From an uncultured Victivallales bacterium (GTDB taxonomy: Bacteria; Verrucomicrobiota; Lentisphaeria; Oligosphaerales; JAFGRS01): a stretch of 20,517 nt of DNA. The stretch spans positions 1 through 20,517 of the forward strand of contig CAILKC010000447.1 of assembly GCA_903834675.1 (NCBI GenBank). The letters run 5' to 3'. The notes under the pieces are model-generated. The model saw only the letters and a program-made list of their open reading frames with translations, did no database searches and had not been told where the DNA came from. Shown one piece after another: positions 7,259 through 17,185 of the stretch. A program made the position numbers and the translations under genes. Each line of letters begins with the position of its first letter. Position 1 is the stretch's first letter.

Positions 7259-8409
7259 TACAGCTCCCCGTGGAACGCCCGGGCCAAGGCGGCGGACATG
7301 AGGGTGTCGAGGGCCTCGATGGCAGCTTGGCGCGCGGCATCGGCAGCGCGGACGCGGGCTGCGAGGTCCGCAAAGCGGCGCTGGGCGTCGACGGGGGGCA
7401 CGGGAACTGGAATGGCCGCCAGCTTGCCGATCCCCAGCGTCCGGTTGCGGCCGGCAGCACCTGGCGAGGCGGCGCGGATGGCAGCCATCCCCTCGTCCGT
7501 GAGGAAGTACCGGCAGAGGAACTCCGGCGTCGCCTGCGTCCGATCAACCAGGCAGGTGATGAAGCGGTGCGAGCCGTACCGCCCTTCGTCCTCGGGCTGG
7601 ACCACGGCAATGGCGCCTTCCCAGGCAAAGACATTGCTGAGCAATAGATCGCCGGGCTCGATGTGGAAGATGCGTTTGCCGCCCAGCTCGGCGCCGAGGA
7701 TGGGGGGCTTGTGGAACGTCCCCTTGCCGAAGGACCGGATGCCGAGCTCGGGATACCACGTCTCTGGATCCACCTCGACGGCGCGGCGGACGATGGGGGC
7801 CACCTCTGAGAGCAGGCGGCGCGGTGCGCCCTTGGCCAGCTCCTCGACCTGTCGCAACAGAAGGGCTTCGCGCTCCGAAGCCGCTTCCTCGCTCAGCCGC
7901 CTCGCCTCCTCGACGCGGCGGGCAACCTGATCGAGCAAGGCCACAATGCGGCGCTGCTCGGACAGCGGCGGGAGAGGAATCGACACGTTCTGGAACTGGT
8001 GGGGCCTGACGGCCGCGTAGCCGGTGGTACCCTTTGCGCCATCGGCAAGATCACGCCCGATCAGGTTACCAGAGAATACCCAGCGTAGCCATCCGATGTC
8101 CACCTTGGCCTTGTCAGGGTCGAACAGGAAGAAATGGCTCGTGCATAGGGCGCCCTCACCTTCAGAAGGAACAACCCCGATGGCGCCCTTCTTGCCCCAT
8201 ATCTCCGACAGGATTATCTGACCCGCTCTGGCAATCTGGTGCCGCTTCATCTTCACTGAGGTACCCGCGACCGATCCCGCGGGTACGGCACCTTTACCGT
8301 AGAGACGGACGGAGAGTTTGGGATAGTCCCTATCTTCAAGACTCGTCACGTATTCGCGGTTGACCGCAAGAATGTCTCCCAGCGGCACCAATGGCCACGG
8401 CGCGCTCAT
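7258..8409 (-). CDS. hsdS: Type I restriction-modification specificity subunit HsdS
   Basis: The 383-residue subunit recognises the DNA target for the HsdM/HsdR complex. Two target recognition domains are visible: TRD1 (about 1-143) opens with [15 protein letters not shown], and TRD2 (about 195-330) has a similar architecture. They are separated by the conserved spacer [20 protein letters not shown] (144-163) and a heptad-like helix [20 protein letters not shown]. The second copy of the spacer ([20 protein letters not shown]) and helix closes the protein near residues 335-380. This two-TRD, two-helix plan is normal for HsdS and implies a bipartite target, whose sequence cannot be read from the protein. 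Its ATG overlaps the ORF6N stop (ATGA at 8406-8409), and its TAA overlaps the HipA-remnant start. Confidence 0.92.
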   Translation of the reverse strand: MSAPWPLVPLGDILAVNREYVTSLEDRDYPKLSVRLYGKGAVPAGSVAGTSVKMKRHQIARAGQIILSEIWGKKGAIGVVPSEGEGALCTSHFFLFDPDKAKVDIGWLRWVFSGNLIGRDLADGAKGTTGYAAVRPHQFQNVSIPLPPLSEQRRIVALLDQVARRVEEARRLSEEAASEREALLLRQVEELAKGAPRRLLSEVAPIVRRAVEVDPETWYPELGIRSFGKGTFHKPPILGAELGGKRIFHIEPGDLLLSNVFAWEGAIAVVQPEDEGRYGSHRFITCLVDRTQATPEFLCRYFLTDEGMAAIRAASPGAAGRNRTLGIGKLAAIPVPVPPVDAQRRFADLAARVRAADAARQAAIEALDTLMSAALARAFHGEL

Positions 8410-9026
8410 GGCTGGCCTCCGTCCCGAATGGCCGAAGTCAGCGGCTCATAGCGGTAGACGCCTGGGCTCTCCTGGACTCCGAAGCCGATGCGGCGGCGGG
8501 CTTCGTCCTCGGGCGGGGCCGTGAGTTCTCGCAGGGCCTCGAAGACGAGGCGGAACTGGGCATCGTAGCGCTGCTCCAGTTCGTCGAGTTTGAGCGCCAG
8601 GTCGGCATGCGAGGCCAGTAGCTCGCGCAGGCGGACGAAGGCGCGCATGATGGCGATGTTGACCTGTACGGCCCGCTCACTGCGCAGCACGCTGGACAGC
8701 ATGGCCACGCCCTGCTCGGTGAAGGCGTGAGGTCGGTAACGTCGGCCGCCGCGGCCCTCGTTTGAGGTCACAATTTGTGACCTCAAAGTCGCAACTTCAT
8801 CTGGCGCAAGTTGAAACATGAAATCAGCAGGGAAGCGCGAGAGATTCCGTGCCACCGCCTGATTCAGGACTTTTGGCGCTACGCCATAGAGCGCCGCCAG
8901 GTCGGAGTCGAGCATGACCTTCTGGCCGCGGATGAAAAGGATGGCGCGCGCGATACGCTCAAGCGCAACCACATCCGTATCCGGTGCTTGCGGTCCATCA
9001 GGGCTGCTGTCGGAGGCCGTTGCCAC
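8406..9026 (-). CDS. ORF6N domain DNA-binding protein
   Basis: The 206-residue protein has an ORF6N (KilA-N-related) domain at about 26-115: [20 protein letters not shown] (28-47), [20 protein letters not shown] (48-67), then [19 protein letters not shown] (102-120). The segment from about 120 to 175 ([26 protein letters not shown]) is predicted as a coiled coil, and the C-terminus is charged. These proteins came from phage regulators and are often found inside type I restriction operons, where they are presumed regulators. The start is GTG, with GGAG about 9 nt upstream. It overlaps hsdS by 4 nt and lies 46 bp after the phosphatase gene. Confidence 0.85.
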   Translation of the reverse strand: MATASDSSPDGPQAPDTDVVALERIARAILFIRGQKVMLDSDLAALYGVAPKVLNQAVARNLSRFPADFMFQLAPDEVATLRSQIVTSNEGRGGRRYRPHAFTEQGVAMLSSVLRSERAVQVNIAIMRAFVRLRELLASHADLALKLDELEQRYDAQFRLVFEALRELTAPPEDEARRRIGFGVQESPGVYRYEPLTSAIRDGGQP

Positions 9027-9072
9027 GCTGGTTCACTCCATCCCACTACCGTGGTTCGATCATCGCGCTTCC

Positions 9073-9597
9073 TCACACCTGGACAGGTTGCCGCCGGCCA
9101 CTGAGGTATCTGGCAAACTGCCGGACCCACTCGCGCTGCTCTGGCGTGTCCGGGACACGCGCCCCCCGCGCCGCGGCCACCGTAGCGAACGCCGCATCCG
9201 GCGCAGTACCGGCCAGCACCAGCAGGCTGGCGGTCACCAGCGCCGAGCGCCCGATGCCTTGCCGGCAGTGCACGGCCACGTGGCGGCCGGCATCGAGGGC
9301 AGTGCGTGGCCCGTCGAGCACGCGGGCGCTGGTGCCCATGGACTGTGGCACGCCGCGGTCGGCGATGGGGAACGCAACCAAGTCGATCCCGTGCTGGCGG
9401 CATGCGCGCGCCTCGCCAGCCAGATCGAGTTCGGTCGCTTCGTCGTCGGTGAGCAGCGAAACCACCGTGTGAATCCCGCTGTCTTGCCAGGCCGCGGCCT
9501 CGTCCGCGAGCCAGTCGCCGCCCCGGGGACGGAGCACGATGGACAACGGGCCAGGCCAGGGGCCAGGGATGCGGTAGGTTGCGGTTCGGGGAGACAT
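9073..9597 (-). CDS. Dual-specificity/tyrosine phosphatase-like protein
   Basis: This 174-residue cytoplasmic protein has the cysteine-phosphatase signature HCRQGIGRSA at 110-119, in which C111 is the expected nucleophile and R117 binds phosphate. The upstream loop PIADRGVP (77-84) supplies D80, in the place of the general acid. The preceding DSGIHTVVSLLTDDEATEL (39-57) fits the atypical dual-specificity or CDKN3-like group. All catalytic residues are present, so the enzyme is probably active; the substrate (phosphotyrosine, phosphoserine or a non-protein phosphate) is unknown. GGAG lies 9 nt before ATG. It sits 28 bp after hsdM and before the ORF6N gene, inside the restriction operon, which is not part of the core type I set. 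Confidence 0.85.
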   Translation of the reverse strand: MSPRTATYRIPGPWPGPLSIVLRPRGGDWLADEAAAWQDSGIHTVVSLLTDDEATELDLAGEARACRQHGIDLVAFPIADRGVPQSMGTSARVLDGPRTALDAGRHVAVHCRQGIGRSALVTASLLVLAGTAPDAAFATVAAARGARVPDTPEQREWVRQFARYLSGRRQPVQV

Positions 9598-9625
9598 GAC
9601 TCAGGTCTCCGGTTCTTTGGTCGGA

Positions 9626-11155
<1,530 letters not shown>

Positions 11156-11159
11156 CGGC

Positions 11160-13688
11160 TCAGGCGGCCTCCTCGCTATACAGGCGGCGGATCATCTCGT
11201 CCAGAGCGCGGCGGAGTTCGGGCACGCCGCCGAAGGCCTTGGCCACGCGGCGCAGGTCGCTACGGAACGGCGCCAACGTGAAGACCTGGGAATCGGCCAC
11301 TTCCAGAATGCCGCCGTAGCGGTACTTGTCGAGCAGAGCCAGGAGGACCGCCCGCGCCTCGGTATCGAAGCTCTCCAGGAACTCGCGGTGCAGGGTGAAG
11401 AGGGCATTGGCACGCTCCTCGCGACTGTGCAACTCCGCGCCGAAGCCGATGTGGGCCAGCAGATCGAAGGAATCTGCGTCAGGCCGTTGGAGGATGGCCC
11501 GGAGAATGTCCACGTGCACCATGCGGGACTCCAGCTCAGCCAGCAACGGGTCGCGGCGCCGTCGGTCGGTCCAGGCCTCCTGCAAGTCGATCATGGAATG
11601 ACAGGCCTTCAGGACCTCGGCGCGGACCTTCTTGAGATAGTCCTCGGGGGTGACCAAGGTGCCGTCGGCGTCACGCTCCTCGTACGTATCGTCCGCAACC
11701 TGCACGTCGAGGCCAGTGATCCGGATGAGCAGGTGTGGTTGCTCCTTGGCCGGCTTCAGAGAGAAGTCGATAGCATGGGGGGATGAACAGGGCTCGATGG
11801 CGACCGTCATCTGGCAGCCGAGAAAGCCATGGGCGCCAGCCGACAGAACGATGTTTCCTGTGCCTACCGCGGTGAAACGGTAGTCGCCGCCGTCGGTCGT
11901 CAGGCAGTCGGTCACCTCGTTCGGGCCGACCTGGAGGCAGACACGGGCTCCCGCGATGGGCTCCCCGGTGCCGGCGGCGCGGACGACGCCCTCGACCACC
12001 GAGGTGTACGGCGGGCCGGTCTGGGCGCCGCCGTCCCCCGGCTCCTGGGGTTTGTCCCAGTCGTCGAAGAGGCGGCTGGCATCGGTATAGTCGATGACCC
12101 GGAACCAGTACTTGCCGGTGTCCGGGCAGAGCCGCGAGCCGCGGCCCACGATCTGCTTGAAGGTGACCACAGAGCCGATGGGTTTCATGAAGACGATGTT
12201 ACGGACGCTCGGGGCGTCGACACCCGTTGTAAGGAGGTCAACCGTGGTGGCGACCACCGGCACCTGCTTCTCGGTGTCCTGGAAGCGTTCCAGAAGGGCC
12301 TTGCCCGTCGCGCCCTCCTCCGAGACGATACGCACGGCGTAGTCCGGCAACCCCAGGTCCGCGTTCAGACGGTTCAGCTCTTCGGTGACCCTGAGCGCGT
12401 GGTCCATGTCCGCGCAGAACACCATGGTCTTCTCCATGCGACCGTAGGTGCGCATGAGCTTGGCGAGGTGCTCGCAGAGCTTCCGCACGTGATCCGGCAT
12501 GGTCACGGCCTTCTCGAAGTCCGGCAGGTTATACCGGTCCCGGAGCTCAGCACCAGGAGGGACCTCGAGCTCGGCTCCGTCCTGCACTGCCGCAGCCACA
12601 TCCAGGCCGTGCTGGGTGTGATAGGTGATCCAGCGATGCACCTTGTAGGTGGCCAGGAAGCCGTCGTCGATGCCCTGCCCGAGCGAGTAGACGAAGGTCG
12701 GCTTGCCGAAGTAGCGGTAGGTGTCGATGTTCTCGGTCCGCCTGGGGGTGGCGGTCATACCCAGATGAACGGCCCCGTCGAAGTGCTTCAGGATCGCATT
12801 CCAGGTGCCAAAGCCGGACCGGTGGCATTCGTCGATCACGATGAGATCGAAGAAGTCGCGCGGATAGCGCTCGTACAGCCGGTCGCCGTGCAGGCCGGAG
12901 TACAGGGCCTGGTAGATGCTGAAGTAGACGGTCCGGTTCATCGGGGCCTGGCCCTCGGCGATCGTCTCGCGCTCCTTGCCAAAGGGCTCGAAGGTGTTGT
13001 AGGCCTGGTCACGGAGCACATTGCGGTCGGCGAGGAACAGCACGCGGGGGCGGTCGTCGCCGCCCTTGCGGTTCCAGCGGGCGTGCCAGAGCTTCCACGC
13101 GGCCTGGAAGGCGATCAGCGTCTTCCCCGTACCGGTGGCCAGGTTGATCAGGATGCGGGTTTGACCCTGGAGAATAGCCTCGATGACACCGTTGACCGCG
13201 ACCTCCTGGTAGTAGCGCGGCGTCTTGCCTCCCGCCGTGCAGTACGGCACCAAGAGCGGGTTGGCCGCTGGTGAGGCGGCCAGCGACTTCGCGGCGCACA
13301 AGCGCTGCCACAGTTCCTCCGGTGAAGGGAAGGCGACGAGCGACCGCTGGCGGTTGGTGGTAAAATCCCATTCCTCGATGCCATGGCCGTTCGTCGAGTA
13401 GGCGAAAGAGAGGCCAAGCGTCTGGGCGTAATCCTTGGCCTGCTGGAGGCCAGCCCCAGGCTCGAGGTCTTCGGCTTTAGCCTCAACCACCGCGATCGAC
13501 AGCGACTCCGCGTAGCGCAGAAGAAAGTCCGCCTTCTTGGCCTTGCGGCGCTTGTGGCCGTCCCCTACCAGCACGACCTGACCATCGGTGAAGAAGTGCT
13601 GCTCTGCGAGACGCCAGACAGGATCGCCCCAGCCGGCCTGCTTGAGGGCTGGAGTGACGTATACGCGGCATGTGTCGGCTTCGTTCAT
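11160..13688 (-). CDS. hsdR: Type I restriction endonuclease subunit HsdR with inserted beta-sandwich
   Basis: The start is placed at the ATG at 13686-13688 (MNEADTCRVYVTPALKQAGW, the usual family start); an upstream in-frame start at 13760 would add 24 atypical residues. This gives 842 residues. Domain order: PD-(D/E)XK nuclease (D54, then EAK 69-71), a SF2 helicase/translocase with Walker A ATGTGKT (184-190), DECH (286-289), GMTATPRR (310-317) and motif VI QIVGRGSRL (512-520), and a C-terminal EcoEI-like region from about 650. All key motifs are present. Between motif VI/RVIDYTDASRLFDDWDKP and the C-terminal region, residues about 563-647 form an extra domain (EGVVRAAGTGEPIAGARV, then DGGDYRFTAVGTGNIVLSAG) resembling carboxypeptidase-regulatory-like folds. 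It is the first gene of the operon and the ATP-dependent DNA cutter. Confidence 0.92.
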   Translation of the reverse strand: MNEADTCRVYVTPALKQAGWGDPVWRLAEQHFFTDGQVVLVGDGHKRRKAKKADFLLRYAESLSIAVVEAKAEDLEPGAGLQQAKDYAQTLGLSFAYSTNGHGIEEWDFTTNRQRSLVAFPSPEELWQRLCAAKSLAASPAANPLLVPYCTAGGKTPRYYQEVAVNGVIEAILQGQTRILINLATGTGKTLIAFQAAWKLWHARWNRKGGDDRPRVLFLADRNVLRDQAYNTFEPFGKERETIAEGQAPMNRTVYFSIYQALYSGLHGDRLYERYPRDFFDLIVIDECHRSGFGTWNAILKHFDGAVHLGMTATPRRTENIDTYRYFGKPTFVYSLGQGIDDGFLATYKVHRWITYHTQHGLDVAAAVQDGAELEVPPGAELRDRYNLPDFEKAVTMPDHVRKLCEHLAKLMRTYGRMEKTMVFCADMDHALRVTEELNRLNADLGLPDYAVRIVSEEGATGKALLERFQDTEKQVPVVATTVDLLTTGVDAPSVRNIVFMKPIGSVVTFKQIVGRGSRLCPDTGKYWFRVIDYTDASRLFDDWDKPQEPGDGGAQTGPPYTSVVEGVVRAAGTGEPIAGARVCLQVGPNEVTDCLTTDGGDYRFTAVGTGNIVLSAGAHGFLGCQMTVAIEPCSSPHAIDFSLKPAKEQPHLLIRITGLDVQVADDTYEERDADGTLVTPEDYLKKVRAEVLKACHSMIDLQEAWTDRRRRDPLLAELESRMVHVDILRAILQRPDADSFDLLAHIGFGAELHSREERANALFTLHREFLESFDTEARAVLLALLDKYRYGGILEVADSQVFTLAPFRSDLRRVAKAFGGVPELRRALDEMIRRLYSEEAA

Positions 13689-13989
13689 GGCACCTATACT
13701 GGCTCCCCCTACGACGCGGCCGGGCCAAAGTCGGTTGCTGGGTTCAGCTTCCCCAGCCACCCGTGTTCTCTGCGTTCCTCCGAGTTTCCCACCTCTGCGG
13801 CAATCCTACTGTAGCGTATGGTAGCGACCAGGCAACATGGTGGCAGCGGGGAAGGGCGCCCGCTCCCTTGTCGAGGAGGCCCGGCCGCGCTATCCTGTCT
13901 GGCCGCGGAACCAGACGACAGCGACCATGTAATCACCGCTCCCTGTCTCGCGTTGCCTCTTGACCGGTGCCAGCAACGTGGAGTATACC
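13689..13989. other. Gene-free stretch upstream of hsdR
   Basis: No convincing gene was found here on either strand. It holds the leader and likely promoter of the hsdR operon on the minus side. A hairpin, GTCTGG (13897-13902) with CCAGAC (13911-13916) around an 8-nt loop, lies on the side of the downstream propeller remnant. The long frames overlapping this segment are arginine- and proline-rich shadows. Confidence 0.6.
13808..13835 (-). promoter_or_regulatory. Weak candidate promoter for the hsdR operon
   Basis: On the minus strand TTGCCT (13830-13835) is followed after 16 nt by TACAGT (13808-13813). Both match sigma70 consensus at 4 of 6 positions, and the implied leader is roughly 110 nt. 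It is the best candidate in the 300-bp gene-free stretch, but promoter consensus is not known for this organism. Confidence 0.25.
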
Positions 13990-14265
13990 ATGGCCAATGC
14001 AGGCGCGGTGGCCGTGGCCTTCGCGACGGTCGCATATCGGACCACGACGGCCGAAGCGGCGACACCCGAGGTAGCCGGCACCCCGCCGCACTGGGAGTGG
14101 TCCGGCTGGGGCGGCGGCTTCTTCTGGAGTTGCGCCTGGAATCCGGCGGACCGTCGCGTCCTCTACCTGGGCGGGGACGTCGCCGACGCTTACCGTTCAC
14201 TCGTGTTACGTTACGATCCCACGACCCGCGACCTCTGGGCTGGAGGCGTCGGTGTGTTTCGTTAG
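13990..14265 (+). pseudogene. Remnant of a secreted BNR/sortilin-type beta-propeller
   Basis: The frame from the ATG at 13990 reads a hydrophobic, signal-like start, then HWEWSGWGGGFFWSCAWNP (about residues 33-51), ADRRVLYLGGDVADAYRS, and after it LVLRYDPTTRDLWAGGVGVF with a stop. The first two pieces match the opening blade of secreted sortilin/BNR-type propellers, where a Gly-rich WSGWGGGG segment leads to a Y(L/V)GGDV(A/G)G.Y.S strand. The last piece matches a DP..p..lwaGt..GvFrS strand that normally lies much further on. The remaining several hundred residues are absent. I infer an internal deletion plus 3' loss; the alternative of a genuine 91-residue protein is less likely. Confidence 0.55.
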
Positions 14266-14331
14266 CGGCAGTAGAGTGTGAACTGGCGTGAGGCGGAACA
14301 GACACGGCAGACAGGACAAAAGGAGAAGACC

Positions 14332-17088
14332 ATGAAACGGCTAGGATTACGGCGGTGCTCTCACCGGCTCTCTGCGGCAGCGGCGCTGCTGCTTCTCGCG
14401 GCGGGCCTGGCCCGCGCCGAGCCGCTCGTTCTCTACCTTGCCCCGAACGGCTCGGATGCCTGGTCGGGACGCTTGGCCGCGCCGACCGCGGACCAGAAGG
14501 ATGGCCCGTTCGCTACCCTCGAACGGGCCCGCGACGAAATCCGCCGTCTCAAGCAGGGCGCCGGCCTGCCTGCTGACGGCGTCGCCGTGGCCCTGCGCGG
14601 TGGCAGCTACTTCCGCGGCGAGGCGCTGGGGTTGGGCGAAGCGGACTCGGGCACGGCGACGGCGCCCATCGTCTACACGGCGTATGGCGATGAAGAGGTC
14701 CGGTTGAGCGCCGGCAAGGCCATCCGCGGCTTCGTGCCGGTCGCCGATCCGGCCATCCTCGAACGCCTCCCGGCTGAGGCGCGGGGGAAGGTCCTGCAGA
14801 CCAGCCTGTCAGCGCAGGGCATCACCGACTTCGGCGTGATCGGGTTGCAGACCCGCCAGGCGTCGCTGGCCGCGCTGGAGCTGTATTTCGACGGCAAGCC
14901 CATGACCCTGGCCCGCTGGCCGAACACTGGCTTTGCGAAGGTCGCCGGCGCTCCCAAGGGCGAAAAGGGCGACCAGTTCGCCTACGCCGACGAGCGCCCG
15001 GCGCGCTGGCTCGCCGAAACCGATGCCCGCGGCAATGGCTACTGGGACTTCGACTGGGCCTCCTCCCATGTCGCCTTCGCCGCCATCGATACGGCCAAGC
15101 GCACCATCACCACCAAGCCCCCCCACGCTAACTACGGCTATCGCAAAGGCGGACGCTTCTACGCCTACAACCTGCTGTGCGAGATCGACCAGCCCGGCGA
15201 ATGGTACTTGGACCGCGGCACGGGCCTGCTCTACTTCTGGCCACCCGCCGACCCTGCCAAGGCGCTCATCGAGGTGTCGCTGGGGCCGGGCTTCCTGACC
15301 CTGGACAAGCTGTCCTTCGTCACCTTCCGCAAGCTGATTCTGCAGGGGTGCCGCGGCGAAGCGGTCACTATCCGCGGCGGCGCCCACGTCCAACTCATCG
15401 GCTGCACCCTCCGCAACCTCGGCACCCGTGCGATCACGATCACGGGCGGCACCGACCACCGCATCGCCGGCTGTGACCTCTATGACATCAACGAAGGCGC
15501 CATCTCCTGCTCCGCCGGCGAGCGCAAGACCCTGACCCCGGCCAACCACGTCATCGAGAACTGCCTCTTCACCCGGATCGGGCGCTGGCAGCGCACCTAC
15601 ACTCCCGCCGTGAGCCTGACCACCGTCGGCTGCCGGGTCGCCAACAACCTCATGTACGACATCGCGCACTCCGTCCTGCTCTTCAGCGGCAACGATAACC
15701 TCATCGAGTACAACGAGGTCCACAGCATGGGCTACGAGGGCGGCGAGATGGGCGCCTTCTACTGCGGCCGCAACTGGACGCTGAGCGGCAACATCCTACG
15801 CTACAATTACCTCCATGACATCTACAATCCCTGCCCGCAACGTAACCGCGCCTTCATGCTCGACGACGGCGCCGCTGGCATCACGATGATCGGCAACCTG
15901 ATCGTGCGCGTCGCCGAAGGCATCAGCCTGAGCGGCATCAACAACGCCATCGACAATAACCTCTTCGTGGACTGCTATCCGGCGATCGGCTGCTGGGGCG
16001 GCGCGGCGGCCTTTCCACCCTTCGACCCCAAGGCGGGCCATAACCCGACCATGTGGCCACCGCTGCAGGAACTCGCCCTCGACCAGCCGCCGTGGAGTGT
16101 GCGCTTCCCGGAGATGCTGCCCCTGCGCGAGGCCATCCGGACCGGCGGTCCCGTGCCGCCCGAGTGCCGCGCCCGGATCACCCGCAACATTGTCTGGCAG
16201 GGCGACCCGGCCTGGGCCGGCTTCCACATGACCCAGGACAAGGCCGCCTGGGTGATCGCTGACAACCTCGTCGGCGAGGATCCGCTGTTCGTGGATGCTG
16301 CCAAGGGCGATTACCGACTGCGGCCCGAATCGCCGGCGCTCAAGCTCGGCTTCAAGCCCATTCCGGTCGAGAAGATCGGGCTCTACGCCAGTTCCGAGCG
16401 CGCCTCCTGGCCGGTGCGGCACGAGGTGCGCCAGGACGTCTGCCGCGACTACGTCTACGCGCCGCCCCCGGCCCCGCCGCGTCCAACCGTGCCGCCCCTG
16501 CGCGTCCCGCGCCTGGTCGCCGCGCCGACCCTCGATGGCGCGCTCGGTGAGGGCGAATGGCCTGGGCCTGGCGTGGCGTTGGAGCAGGATGCGGCTGGCG
16601 ATGTGGTCTTCAGCCCCAGCCGGGCCTGGCTGGGTTGGGACGACCAGGCACTGTATGTGGCCTTCAGCAACCCGGTGAACGGCACCAATCCCCTGGCGCT
16701 CGACACCGCCTGGGGCAAGTCCGAAGCGGTCGAGGTGGCCTGGCGTCAGGCGGATACGAAAGGCGCGCCAATCCTGGTGCTGCGCGGCTATGCCAAGGGC
16801 GCGTTCGAGAGCAGCAACGAGGCTGGGGCAAACCCGGAGCTCGCGCGGCGGGCGACGGCCGGAGTGACCTTCGCCGCCAAGGCGGTCAACGCCAGCCTGT
16901 GGACCTGCGAATGGCGTATCCCCTTCGCCGCGCTCGGGGTCGAACCGAAGGTCGGGCGCAGCCTCAGCGCCAACTTCACGGTGCGCAAAGTCGCCGACAA
17001 CCTTTGGGTCATGTGGGTCGCCACCGGCGGTCGCTCCTGGGAACTCGACCGGGCTGGCCGACTGGAGTTGGTCGAGACCCCGAAGTAG
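14332..17088 (+). CDS. Secreted right-handed parallel beta-helix protein with CBM9-like C-terminus
   Basis: The start at ATG 14332 is preceded by AAAAGGAG (6 nt spacing); 18 upstream in-frame codons are probably not translated. The 918-residue product has a Sec signal peptide (basic KRLGLRRCSHR, hydrophobic run, cleavage ALARA-EP near residue 29). Residues about 32-110 carry the DUF1565-like opening YLAPNGSDAWSGR...GPFATLERARDEIR (split by unconserved residues). Residues about 340-590 are a parallel beta-helix with repeated N/G-rich turns (HVIENCLFTRIG, CRVANNLMYDIA, DNLIEYNEVHSM, ITMIGNLIVRVA). A proline-rich linker (near 16460-16500) joins a CBM9-like domain (LDGALGEGEWPG onward). Such proteins usually bind or cleave acidic or complex polysaccharides outside the cell; the catalytic residues were not identified. 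It probably precedes the sialidase-like gene in one unit. Confidence 0.85.
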   Translation: MKRLGLRRCSHRLSAAAALLLLAAGLARAEPLVLYLAPNGSDAWSGRLAAPTADQKDGPFATLERARDEIRRLKQGAGLPADGVAVALRGGSYFRGEALGLGEADSGTATAPIVYTAYGDEEVRLSAGKAIRGFVPVADPAILERLPAEARGKVLQTSLSAQGITDFGVIGLQTRQASLAALELYFDGKPMTLARWPNTGFAKVAGAPKGEKGDQFAYADERPARWLAETDARGNGYWDFDWASSHVAFAAIDTAKRTITTKPPHANYGYRKGGRFYAYNLLCEIDQPGEWYLDRGTGLLYFWPPADPAKALIEVSLGPGFLTLDKLSFVTFRKLILQGCRGEAVTIRGGAHVQLIGCTLRNLGTRAITITGGTDHRIAGCDLYDINEGAISCSAGERKTLTPANHVIENCLFTRIGRWQRTYTPAVSLTTVGCRVANNLMYDIAHSVLLFSGNDNLIEYNEVHSMGYEGGEMGAFYCGRNWTLSGNILRYNYLHDIYNPCPQRNRAFMLDDGAAGITMIGNLIVRVAEGISLSGINNAIDNNLFVDCYPAIGCWGGAAAFPPFDPKAGHNPTMWPPLQELALDQPPWSVRFPEMLPLREAIRTGGPVPPECRARITRNIVWQGDPAWAGFHMTQDKAAWVIADNLVGEDPLFVDAAKGDYRLRPESPALKLGFKPIPVEKIGLYASSERASWPVRHEVRQDVCRDYVYAPPPAPPRPTVPPLRVPRLVAAPTLDGALGEGEWPGPGVALEQDAAGDVVFSPSRAWLGWDDQALYVAFSNPVNGTNPLALDTAWGKSEAVEVAWRQADTKGAPILVLRGYAKGAFESSNEAGANPELARRATAGVTFAAKAVNASLWTCEWRIPFAALGVEPKVGRSLSANFTVRKVADNLWVMWVATGGRSWELDRAGRLELVETPK

Positions 17089-17107
17089 GCACGGTAATCC
17101 CGGCACG

Positions 17108-17131
17108 CCGGGCGAGGACAGCCTCGCCCGG
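17108..17131. terminator. Strong hairpin between the beta-helix and sialidase-like genes
   Basis: CCGGGCGAGG (17108-17117) pairs perfectly with CCTCGCCCGG (17122-17131) around a 4-nt loop, a 10-bp stem. No T-tract follows, so it may be an mRNA-stabilising or attenuating hairpin or a dispersed palindrome rather than an intrinsic terminator. It lies 20 bp after the beta-helix stop and 55 bp before the next start, so it could set different expression of the two genes. Confidence 0.6.
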
Positions 17132-17185
17132 GCCAAATCCCCAGCGTCAACTCCTGAGTTTCTCACCCACGAAAGCGAGGTCCGC

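Noticed and set aside
13709..14305. 198-codon minus-strand frame upstream of hsdR
   Set aside because: Arg/Pro/Ser-rich shadow overlapping the likely promoter and the propeller remnant.
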